Shown: positions 22,972 through 29,161 of the stretch, in pieces
How the letters are laid out: every line of letters starts with the position of its first letter
Numbering within the stretch: the first letter of the stretch is position 1
DNA from: JBNLBT01 sp050303435
GTDB taxonomy: Bacteria > Pseudomonadota > Gammaproteobacteria > Xanthomonadales > Marinicellaceae
Assembly: GCA_050303435.1 (NCBI GenBank)
Contig: JBNLBT010000036.1
Coordinates: 1-29,161, forward strand
Direction of reading: 5' to 3'
DNA length: 29,161 nt
The notes under the pieces: model-generated
The model's input: only the letters and a program-made list of their open reading frames with translations
Told to the model about the DNA's origin: nothing
Databases searched by the model: none
Translations under genes and position numbers: made by a program

Positions 22972-23282
22972 TGCGGGTGCTGTGTTTGCTGCACGCGCAT
23001 TTTGACAGTGACCGCGTGCAAGCCATGTATGAACAGATTCTGGGCTTGCTGGCATTCGAGCACTGCGTGGATGTGGTGTTCATGCCGGGCGCAGAATGCT
23101 GGCTTGAATTGCACAATGAACGGGGTTTTGACGCCTGTAAATGGCGCAGTCTGCCATTGTATTCAGTGCATTCGGTGAGTCTCATGCAGCGCACCGACGC
23201 CGAGCTGGCCCTGCCCGTTGATGCCTGCATCGACGCCGTGCATTTGCGGCGGCTGGCTTTACAGGCCGAGGTGTTGCTGTGA
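22971..23282 (+). CDS. tusC: Sulfurtransferase complex subunit TusC (DsrF family)
   Basis: A 103-residue small alpha/beta protein, middle subunit of the TusBCD complex. Its ATG at 22971 shares one base with the tusD stop (TGATG), so translation is coupled. The N-terminus MRVLCLLHAHFDSDRVQAMYEQILGLL and the SLPLYSVHSVSLMQ region fit the DsrF pattern in which one subunit is structural. Assignment rests mainly on position between tusD and tusB and on length. No catalytic cysteine is expected in TusC, although several cysteines are present. Confidence 0.83.
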   Translation: MRVLCLLHAHFDSDRVQAMYEQILGLLAFEHCVDVVFMPGAECWLELHNERGFDACKWRSLPLYSVHSVSLMQRTDAELALPVDACIDAVHLRRLALQAEVLL

Positions 23283-23545
23283 GATATGCGTTGCTGCACC
23301 TGTGTCAGCTGGCCGATCCCGCGGCGTTGCAGTCGCACCTGTTGCTGTTGGATCCCGCCGACGCCCTGGTGTTGTGCGGAGCCAGCCTGGACTGGTTGGA
23401 CAATGCGCTGTTGTCGCGCCTGCAGGCGGCCTGTGCCTCTGTGTATGTGCTGGCTGATACCAACGATGCGGGGGCGCCGTGCATTGATGTCGATGGGCTG
23501 GTGCGGCTGATGGAACAAGCGGAGCGGGTGTATGGCTGGAAATAA
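23279..23545 (+). CDS. tusB: Sulfurtransferase complex subunit TusB (DsrH family)
   Basis: An 88-residue subunit of the TusBCD complex. The start is GTG at 23279, overlapping the tusC stop (GTGA). MRYALLHLCQLADPAALQSHLLLL and DALVLCGASLDWLDNALLSRL follow the DsrH/TusB pattern. No cysteine occurs at the position (about residue 20) where sulfur-oxidiser DsrH proteins carry a conserved one, which favours the tRNA-thiolation TusB role. It ends with GWK, and the tusE start lies 14 nt inside it. Confidence 0.83.
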   Translation: MRYALLHLCQLADPAALQSHLLLLDPADALVLCGASLDWLDNALLSRLQAACASVYVLADTNDAGAPCIDVDGLVRLMEQAERVYGWK

Positions 23546-23864
23546 CGAATCGCGATTGCCTTCGGTGGACGAGCACGGCCATTTGTGTGACTCGGCCGAC
23601 TGGACCCCCGATGTGGCGCGCCGACTGGCGGCGGACGATGATGTGGCGCTGGATCAACGGCATTGGGAATTGCTGCACCTGTTGCGCGAACTGTACGCGC
23701 AAACCCATGACACGCCGCCGATGCGACTGTTGCTGCGTCACATCCGCATTGAACTGGGTGAAGCGCAAGGCCAGTCAAGGCACTTGTACCGTTTGTTTGC
23801 TGACAACCCCATTCGCTGGTTGTGCAAATACGCCGGTCTGCCCAGACCGCCGCATTGCATGTGA
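23532..23864 (+). CDS. tusE: Sulfur-relay protein TusE (DsrC family) with two C-terminal cysteines
   Basis: A 110-residue protein that takes persulfide sulfur from TusD and delivers it to MnmA for s2U34 synthesis. The ATG at 23532 is within tusB and is preceded by GGAG at 23521-23524. Family landmarks are WTPDVARRLA, HWELLHLLRELY, PPMRLLLRHIR, GQSRHLYRLF and the C-terminal arm WLCKYAGLPRPPHCM. The penultimate C109 is the acceptor cysteine. A second cysteine, C98, sits 11 residues earlier, where E. coli TusE has Thr and true DsrC proteins of sulfur metabolism have their second redox cysteine. Context (tusDCB with no dsrAB in view) supports TusE. Confidence 0.9.
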   Translation: MAGNNESRLPSVDEHGHLCDSADWTPDVARRLAADDDVALDQRHWELLHLLRELYAQTHDTPPMRLLLRHIRIELGEAQGQSRHLYRLFADNPIRWLCKYAGLPRPPHCM

Positions 23865-23930
23865 ATAAAAATCACGGCGCAACTAACGATTTATTAAGAC
23901 CCGGATAACATATTTTTTACTTGCCTCGCA

Positions 23931-23936
23931 TACAAT
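23931..23936 (+). promoter_or_regulatory. Possible -10 of the glutaredoxin gene
   Basis: TACAAT 34 nt before the ATG at 23970, in an AT-rich 105-nt gap after tusE. The -35 is weak. Confidence 0.35.
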
Positions 23937-23969
23937 GAAAAACAGCACTCAATTCGTGTGGAGATCGGC

Positions 23970-24221
23970 ATGATAAAAGTTGAAATATATAGCAAGTTTT
24001 TGTGTCCGTACTGTTATGCGGCCAAACGCTTGTTTAAAAGGAAAAAAGTGCTGTGTGAAATCATTCGGGTGGATAAAAACAAGGACCGCCACGCGGAAAT
24101 GATTGAGCGCACCGGACGCACGGTGGTGCCGCAAATTTTCATCAACGGCGATCACATCGGCTCGTTGCACAACATCACGGAACTGGAAAGACGCGGTCAA
24201 TTGGACCGTTTGTTGCTCTAG
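23970..24221 (+). CDS. grxC: Glutaredoxin (GrxC type)
   Basis: An 83-residue cytoplasmic dithiol glutaredoxin that reduces disulfides with glutathione. The active site is C12-PY-C15 in FLCPYCYAAKRLF. The cis-proline loop TVVPQIFINGDHIG binds glutathione. The start at 23970 follows GGAG at 23960-23963; a GTG four codons earlier lies on that site and is unlikely. The usual GGxDD segment is replaced by GSLHNITELERRGQL, an unusual version, though the fold and length are standard. It is convergent with the AI-2E-family gene. Confidence 0.92.
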   Translation: MIKVEIYSKFLCPYCYAAKRLFKRKKVLCEIIRVDKNKDRHAEMIERTGRTVVPQIFINGDHIGSLHNITELERRGQLDRLLL

Positions 24222-24279
24222 CGCTGCTGCGCTGTTCAGCGTCAACCCGCCGGTTTGTGTATGCGAATCTGCGCGCCTG

Positions 24280-25347
24280 TTATGGATTCGGCGGTTCAAT
24301 CACCTGTTCACGCGGCCAGGCTTCAATGATGGCATTCACCATGGTGGCCAGCGGAATGGCAAAAAACACGCCCCAGAACCCCCAGATGCCCCCGAAAAAC
24401 AGCACCGCAACGATGATTGCCACCGGGTGCAGGTTGTTGACTTCGGAAAACAGCCAGGGCACCAGCACATTGCCATCCAGCATTTGTATCACCGTGTAGG
24501 TGACCAGCACCCAGGCGAAATCGGATGACCAGCCAAACTGGAAAAATGCCACCAGCGCGATCGGCAGGGTGACGGCCACGGCGCCGATGAACGGTATCAG
24601 CACAGAAAAACCGGTGAGTGTGGCCAGCAGGATGGCGTATTGCAGGTCAAGGAAGATGTAGGCGATGTAGGAGACCAGTCCGACCAGGATGATTTCAAAG
24701 GCTTTGCCACGCACGTAATTGCCAATCTGGATGTCGACTTCCTGCCAGATCGACAGGGTCAATTTGGTGTCGCGTGGAAAGAATTGTCGACACCAGTTCA
24801 TGATGACGCTTTTGTCTTTGAGCAGAAAAAACACCAGAATCGGCATGATCACCAGAAACAGCGCAATGGAAAACACGCTGAACACGGAATACAGCGTGGT
24901 GCTGATGATTTTTTGCCCGAGCTTGCTGATTTCATTGGTGATGCTGGTGGTGATGGATTGAATCTGCTCGGTTTCAATCAGATTGGGGTATTTTTCCGGC
25001 AATTTGCGCAGAAAATCCAGGCCGGTGGACAGGTAGGTTGGCAGCTGCTGAACCAACTGCGTCACCTGTTTGGTCAACGTCGGGATCATCCAGATCATGA
25101 GGATGAACATCAGTGCGATGAAGACCAGGAAAACCAGTGAAACGGCGATGAAACGGGGCACGTGCAACTGTTCCATTTTGCTGACCACGCTTTCCAGCAG
25201 GTAGGCCACCACGATGGCGGCAAGAAAGGGTGCCAGGGATTTGCCGAAATAGATGATGAAGGCAAACACCAGCACGATCACACTGGTGAGTATCACCACC
25301 TGTGGATTCGAGAAAGTGCGTTTGAACCATTCGGATATGACGTTCAT
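24280..25347 (-). CDS. AI-2E family (PerM/YdiK-type) membrane permease
   Basis: A 355-residue inner-membrane protein with about seven or eight hydrophobic helices. Residues 18-55 hold the first pair, followed by FLVFIALMFILMIWMIP. A soluble segment (about 85-150, QQLPTYLSTGLDFLRKL) precedes the last four or five helices. The C-terminal family motif GFSVLIPFIGAVAVTLPI, and then GNVLVPWLFSEVNNLHPVAIIVAVLFFGGIWGFWG, are diagnostic of the AI-2E exporter family. Despite the name, members include sodium/proton antiporters and other exporters, so no substrate is claimed. ATG at 25347, no clear Shine-Dalgarno. Confidence 0.93.
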   Translation of the reverse strand: MNVISEWFKRTFSNPQVVILTSVIVLVFAFIIYFGKSLAPFLAAIVVAYLLESVVSKMEQLHVPRFIAVSLVFLVFIALMFILMIWMIPTLTKQVTQLVQQLPTYLSTGLDFLRKLPEKYPNLIETEQIQSITTSITNEISKLGQKIISTTLYSVFSVFSIALFLVIMPILVFFLLKDKSVIMNWCRQFFPRDTKLTLSIWQEVDIQIGNYVRGKAFEIILVGLVSYIAYIFLDLQYAILLATLTGFSVLIPFIGAVAVTLPIALVAFFQFGWSSDFAWVLVTYTVIQMLDGNVLVPWLFSEVNNLHPVAIIVAVLFFGGIWGFWGVFFAIPLATMVNAIIEAWPREQVIEPPNP

Positions 25348-25476
25348 TGCGGCATTTTACTTGATTGCCCTGTGGATGAAAACAGCCAAAAGGCACAACC
25401 GGTGTGCGCAGAGGGGGGTGCTGGCCGGAATTGGATCGAGGCAGTCGCTGGATCGGTCAGCGATTGCCGCCGGCGA

Positions 25477-26706
25477 TCAGAAATTGTAGGTCCAGGACAT
25501 GACCGCTTCAATGTGCTTGCCTTCAAGCACGTTTCTGACGCGGCCAAAATCGGTGCGGCCGAAGTTTAATGGTTTGGGCGCAAAACTGGCGTAAAAATCA
25601 AACTGCCCACCGAGCAGTGGGGAGTTCAGGCCCATGCGCACGCTGTAGTCAGATGTGATCGAATCCAGAATGATCCGCAGGTTATTGTCTGTGGGTGAGG
25701 GTTGCTGACGGGTGGCGTATTCCAGACTGATCACGGTGCCGTCGGTGAATCGGTGATCCAGGCTGGCTGAATACACGGTCAAATCACTCCAGTCAAAATT
25801 GGGGTTTTGCAGATCGTTCAGAAAGGTCAGAAAAATGTCCGGGTAGGATTCGCTGACGAAGGCGTTCACATCGCTGTAGTAGTCGCGGCGGGTCGACAGC
25901 GTCAGATTGTTGTGTTTACCCATGCGAATCGACAGATCCAGATTGGCCTGCGCCGGGATGTCGAAATCGGCCGGGTCGGCCTGCACACCGAGCAGGCGGC
26001 TGAAACCTTCCATGTCGATTTTGTTCTGAAACCCGGTTTGCAGTCGGGCGATGCCAAACAGGTCCTGTCCGAAACTTGCTCGCACGCCCAGCCCGTCCGA
26101 GGTTTCGGTGTAGCTGACCGCGTACAGATCCAGCTGGTTGTTGCCGGAGATTTCGCTGGCGATGAAATTGATGTCGGAATAGTTTTGCTGGGCAAAAACC
26201 ACCGCCACATTCAGTTCCGAGCTGTCGGAAAACTGATAGGAAAATCCCGGCACCAGAAAGCTGCGGCTGAGAATCTGGTTGTCGTACAGCAGAAAATTGT
26301 CTGCGCCGGTCAGGCGGTTGCTGAAATTGGTCGGGTGGTAAATGGAGCGGTCAAAATCAAACGTGAAAAAATGACCGGTGCTCACATCGGCGTCAAAATT
26401 GTCCATCGGCACCTGAAAATACACCTGATCTTCAAGGTACAGGTCCGCGGCTTTGAAATCGATGATGCCGACGTCCTGGCTGTTGCTCGGTTGGGCGTTC
26501 AGGTCAAAATAAAAGATCGGCAGAATTTTTTCTGCAATGGTGTTGCGCCAGTGCCCCAGATCCATGCTGTGGCGCTCTGATGGCACGGCGTGTTGATTGC
26601 CGGAAAGCAGGTGTTGCAACAATTCGGTTGACCATAAATCGGCGTTGGCCGATGCGCCGCCGACCAGATGCAATCCCGCGATGATGCCGAGTAATTTACG
26701 CTTCAA
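25477..26706 (-). CDS. Predicted outer-membrane beta-barrel protein (unknown)
   Basis: A 409-residue exported protein not recognised by family. There is no usable ATG. A TTG at 26706 is proposed because it is preceded by GGACAC and makes the chain open directly on a signal peptide (KRKLLGIIAGLHLVGGASA-N). Upstream in-frame sequence (to 26949) is low-quality and crosses the promoter. After a helical segment the chain is rich in alternating strands with aromatic belts (FLVPGFSYQFSDSSELNVAVVFAQQNYS, DLTVYSASLDHRFTDGTVISLEYATR). It ends HIEAVMSWTYNF, a canonical C-terminal Phe beta-signal. A barrel of 12-16 strands is likely. It is monocistronic with its own promoter. Confidence 0.75.
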   Translation of the reverse strand: MKRKLLGIIAGLHLVGGASANADLWSTELLQHLLSGNQHAVPSERHSMDLGHWRNTIAEKILPIFYFDLNAQPSNSQDVGIIDFKAADLYLEDQVYFQVPMDNFDADVSTGHFFTFDFDRSIYHPTNFSNRLTGADNFLLYDNQILSRSFLVPGFSYQFSDSSELNVAVVFAQQNYSDINFIASEISGNNQLDLYAVSYTETSDGLGVRASFGQDLFGIARLQTGFQNKIDMEGFSRLLGVQADPADFDIPAQANLDLSIRMGKHNNLTLSTRRDYYSDVNAFVSESYPDIFLTFLNDLQNPNFDWSDLTVYSASLDHRFTDGTVISLEYATRQQPSPTDNNLRIILDSITSDYSVRMGLNSPLLGGQFDFYASFAPKPLNFGRTDFGRVRNVLEGKHIEAVMSWTYNF

Positions 26707-26743
26707 ACTGTGTCCGTGTGTTGATAAAGTACGATTGCCGTCA

Positions 26744-26772
26744 ATGATGGCAAAAATACAACAAAATGTCAA
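26744..26772 (-). promoter_or_regulatory. Sigma-70 type promoter of the outer-membrane barrel gene
   Basis: On the minus strand a perfect TTGACA (26767-26772) and CATCAT (26744-26749) with a 17-nt spacer. It lies about 38-43 nt before the proposed TTG start, supporting that start over the upstream ORF extension. Confidence 0.6.
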
Positions 26773-26871
26773 TTGAAAAAGACCGCCTCGGGCCTTTAAA
26801 TGCCTGCGTTTACAGGCTTTGGTGAGATTTGTTGCAATTGCGCAACAATGGGCCTGGACGTTGTGCGTGCG

Positions 26872-26900
26872 TAGACAAGCGGGGGCAGGGGTGCTAGCAT
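26872..26900 (+). promoter_or_regulatory. Promoter of the beta-helix/cytochrome operon
   Basis: TAGACA (26872-26877), 17-nt spacer, TAGCAT (26895-26900) with an extended TG at 26892-26893. It ends 36 nt before the GTG start at 26937. Confidence 0.6.
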
Positions 26901-26936
26901 GTGGCCACTGCTTTGCATTTGCCTGAGGAGAGCCCC

Positions 26937-28262
26937 GTGAAACGCACATTCAACCGATTCCACATCATCACACCGGTGTTTTTTGTTTTGCTCGTTGGCT
27001 GTGAACGGTCGCCTGAAGCACCCGCCGTCGATCCTGCACAGCTATTGCGTGAACGGTTGATCAGTGCACGCAGCGGCGAAGTCATCGAAATGCCCGCCGG
27101 TCGGCTGGAGTTTAAACGCGGTCTGACCCTGAATGCCGACGGCGTGGTGTTGCGCGGCGCCGGGGCGGAGCACACCGTGTTGTCTTTTTCCGGTCAATTG
27201 CAGGGCGCCGAAGGCTTGCTGGTCAATGCCGATGACGTCACACTGGAGGATTTTGCGGTGTTGGACACGCCCGGCGATGCGATCAAGATCAATCAGTGCG
27301 CGCGCTTGACCCTGCGCCGCCTGCGGGTTGAATGGAGCGGCCCTCCCAGCCAGGAAAACGGTGCCTATGGGTTGTATCCGGTGCAGTGCGAAGACGTGTT
27401 GGTAGAGGACAGTTTCGTGCGCGGCGCCTCGGATGCCGGTATTTATGTTGGCCAGTCGAATCGTGTGGTGGTGCGCAACAACAACGTGACAGGCAATGTG
27501 GCCGGCATTGAAATTGAGAATTCAGTGTTTGCCGACGTGTACGGCAACACCGCCAGCGGCAACACCGGCGGCATTCTGGTGTTCAACATGCCCTATCTGC
27601 CACAGTCCGGGCACAGCACGCGCGTGTTCAATAACCGCATCGAAGCCAACAATCACCCCAATTTTGCCGCCGCCGGCGTGCCGGTGGCCAGTGTGCCGGC
27701 CGGATCCGGTGTGGTGGTGAACTCCAATGACCGGGTGGAGATTTTTGACAACGACCTGATCGACAACGACACCGCGCATGTGATCATATCCAGCGTCTAT
27801 TCGACCAACTACAACACCGAGGCGGGTGCAGCAGATGATCCGGGTGGCGGCGATGTGATCAGCCGCACCAGCGCCGAATTTGATTACAATGCACCGCCGG
27901 TGTCCGCCGAATTTGATCCGTATCCGGAGCAGATTTACATTCACGGCAATCGTTTTAAGGGCGGCGGCACCGCGCCGGGCCTGCCGGAGTTGCTGCTGTT
28001 GAAAACAGCGGTGTTTGGATTGGATGGACACTTGCCAGAGGTGTTGTGGGACGGTTACGCCAATCCTGAGCGCCTGCGCGAGGGCGTATTGCCCCCGCAA
28101 TGGGCCATCTGCATCGACAACCCGGGGGCGGGCATTGTCAATGTCGACCAGCCGGGCGGCAACGCGTCGGTGTCCACCGACATCGCGCCGCATGTGTGCA
28201 CGCACCCGCCCTTGCCGGCGGTGCGCATTGCACAACTGAACGGAGCCGATGAGGCGTCGTGA
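26937..28262 (+). CDS. Lipoprotein with parallel beta-helix repeats, partner of the diheme cytochrome
   Basis: A 441-residue exported lipoprotein. The GTG at 26937 follows GAGGAGAG (26925-26932) and opens on a lipoprotein signal peptide ending LLVGC (lipid-modified C22). The body (about 45-350) is a right-handed parallel beta-helix. It has repeated short strands and NNV/GNxxG turns: VIEMPAGRLEF, VVLRGAG, VTLEDFAVLDTPGDAIKI, VVVRNNNVTGNVAGIEI, VYGNTASGNTGGILVF, VEIFDNDLIDND. Late cysteines (WAICIDN, HVCTHPP) may pair. Proteins of this type (TIGR03805 as I recall) occur as fixed neighbours of a diheme-cytochrome-like family. Here the stop overlaps the cytochrome start. Beta-helix proteins often bind or cleave polysaccharide, but the substrate and function of the pair are unknown. 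Confidence 0.9.
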   Translation: MKRTFNRFHIITPVFFVLLVGCERSPEAPAVDPAQLLRERLISARSGEVIEMPAGRLEFKRGLTLNADGVVLRGAGAEHTVLSFSGQLQGAEGLLVNADDVTLEDFAVLDTPGDAIKINQCARLTLRRLRVEWSGPPSQENGAYGLYPVQCEDVLVEDSFVRGASDAGIYVGQSNRVVVRNNNVTGNVAGIEIENSVFADVYGNTASGNTGGILVFNMPYLPQSGHSTRVFNNRIEANNHPNFAAAGVPVASVPAGSGVVVNSNDRVEIFDNDLIDNDTAHVIISSVYSTNYNTEAGAADDPGGGDVISRTSAEFDYNAPPVSAEFDPYPEQIYIHGNRFKGGGTAPGLPELLLLKTAVFGLDGHLPEVLWDGYANPERLREGVLPPQWAICIDNPGAGIVNVDQPGGNASVSTDIAPHVCTHPPLPAVRIAQLNGADEAS

Positions 28263-29161
28263 ACGCCGCGCGTTTGATTTGGTGTCTGGGGCTGTGCTGC
28301 GTGTGTCTGGCCGCCTGCCAGCCGGACCGTGAAGTGGCGGTGCGGGTGTTTGCCGCCGGCGAATACCCGAAAAAACTCAGCGCATGGGGTTTGTTGCTGC
28401 GCGAAGACGCGGCTTTGCGTCTCAATCGGGATGTGTTGCCTTACCGTTTGGTGACCCCATTGTTCACCGACTACGCGCAAAAGCTGCGCACCGTGTGGAT
28501 GCCGCCCGGGCAATCCATGCAATACCACAGCGACGGCGTGTTCGATTTGCCGGTGGGCAGCGTCATCAGCAAGACCTTTTATTATCCCATCGGTCAGGGC
28601 GGCGATGCGGTGCGGGTGCACACCGGGGGCGATTTTGCTTTTGATGGCCAGGCGCTGGATCTGCGCGAAGTGCGTTTGCTCGAGACCCGCTTGCTGGTGC
28701 ATCAGGCGGACGGCTGGGTGGCTTTGCCCTATGTGTGGGATGCGCAACAGGCCGATGCCGTGCTGTCGCCCGCCGGCGCGCTGTTCGACCTGCGCCTGCA
28801 ACGCGCCGGGGAATCCGATCAAGCCTTCACCTATTTTGTGCCCGACCAGAACCAGTGCGGCGGCTGTCACGTCAGTGATCACGGCAGCGGGCGGCTGCAA
28901 CCGATTGGATGGCAGGCCCGGCACCTGGACCGCGCCGGTGCCGACACGCCGGGTGCCGAGAATCAGTTGCAGGCATGGCAACGCAGCGGACGTTTGCACG
29001 GCCTGCCGGCTTCCGGTCGCGCAAGCGGCGCGCTGTATGCCGGTGCTGAGGATGCGGTGTCCCTGGCCGCGCGACGCTACCTGGACATCAATTGCGCGCA
29101 TTGTCACAGCCGCATCGGTGCGGCCGACACATCCGGTCTGTTTCTCGATCCCGCCACCCCG
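28259..29161 (+). CDS. SO_2930/HNE_0200-type diheme c-type cytochrome lipoprotein (3' end cut by window)
   Basis: At least 301 residues, open to the window edge. The start is GTG at 28259, overlapping the beta-helix stop (GTGA). The signal peptide ends LAAC, so it is probably a lipoprotein anchored at C20. Residues about 35-190 form a family-specific beta-rich domain (YRLVTPLFTDYAQKLRTVWMPP, GSVISKTFYYP). Two heme-c motifs follow: C200-GGC-H204 (QCGGCH) and C279-AHC-H283 (NCAHCH). This matches the uncharacterised family that accompanies the beta-helix protein (TIGR03806 as I recall). The missing C-terminus should lie just outside the window. A periplasmic or outer-membrane electron-transfer role is expected from the heme motifs, but the redox partner is unknown. 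Confidence 0.9.
   Translation, partial: MNAARLIWCLGLCCVCLAACQPDREVAVRVFAAGEYPKKLSAWGLLLREDAALRLNRDVLPYRLVTPLFTDYAQKLRTVWMPPGQSMQYHSDGVFDLPVGSVISKTFYYPIGQGGDAVRVHTGGDFAFDGQALDLREVRLLETRLLVHQADGWVALPYVWDAQQADAVLSPAGALFDLRLQRAGESDQAFTYFVPDQNQCGGCHVSDHGSGRLQPIGWQARHLDRAGADTPGAENQLQAWQRSGRLHGLPASGRASGALYAGAEDAVSLAARRYLDINCAHCHSRIGAADTSGLFLDPATP

Noticed and set aside
22639..23864. Reading the cluster as dsrEFH-dsrC of sulfur oxidation
   Set aside because: TusB lacks the DsrH cysteine and no dsr core genes are in view; only the extra cysteine of TusE points that way, so it is kept as a finding, not a call.
24222..24279. Possible terminator between glutaredoxin and AI-2E-family genes
   Set aside because: Only short imperfect stems (AGCGC/GCGCT, AACC/GGTT) and no T tract.
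28055..29107. Minus-strand open frame (350 aa) opposite the beta-helix/cytochrome genes
   Set aside because: The plus strand carries lipobox, heme motifs and coupled starts; the minus frame is a shadow.

Overview
The window looks like a moderately GC-rich gammaproteobacterial chromosome. The evidence is the tusDCB-tusE cluster, a BepA-type M48 protease, a ZntR-like MerR regulator, a class GN (Gram-negative) sortase with its dedicated target, and many exported proteins with Gram-negative signal peptides. The style of the secretome (cysteine-bearing repeat proteins, short C-terminal Phe/Gly/Phe tails, a beta-helix plus diheme cytochrome pair) recalls marine or saline relatives of the Xanthomonadales/Wenzhouxiangella group. 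That placement is an inference. I see no mobile element, CRISPR array, rRNA or tRNA gene, and no intergenic gap above 300 bases.

Left edge (1-2230, minus strand): a NeuC/LegG-type hydrolysing UDP-sugar 2-epimerase is translationally coupled to a DegT/DnrJ/EryC1 aminotransferase that runs off the window. This is probably the end of a nonulosonic-acid or other surface-glycan locus. Divergent from it is an NAD-type isocitrate dehydrogenase (2288-3292), closed by a perfect bidirectional terminator.

Secretome stretch (3384-17352): nearly every gene encodes an exported or membrane protein. On the minus strand is a 91-aa secreted protein coupled to a 749-aa HExxH metalloprotease. Then come a TonB-dependent receptor, a 90-aa secreted protein, an AraC/GyrI-like regulator (the one obvious cytoplasmic protein), a 168-aa secreted protein, a class A-like serine hydrolase, a 747-aa protein with six cysteine-pair repeats on the minus strand, and a two-gene sortase operon (VIT/vWA target plus class GN sortase).

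Housekeeping stretch (17418-25347): mnmG; a zinc-type MerR regulator and a Cu/Zn efflux permease under a recognisable MerR-family promoter with a 20-bp spacer; a BepA-like protease; the tusDCBE sulfur relay; a glutaredoxin; and an AI-2E-family permease. MnmG and the Tus relay modify the same wobble uridine of tRNA.

Right edge (25477-29161): an outer-membrane barrel protein (minus strand), and divergently a lipoprotein pair: a parallel beta-helix protein and a diheme c-type cytochrome (cut by the window end). This is a known but functionally unexplained gene pair.

The points most worth a second look are a strong internal ribosome-binding site that would release the ligand-binding half of the AraC regulator, a TusE with the second DsrC-type cysteine, a sortase target with a non-canonical YPQTA signal, the cysteine-pair repeat protein, and the small-protein/metalloprotease pair.
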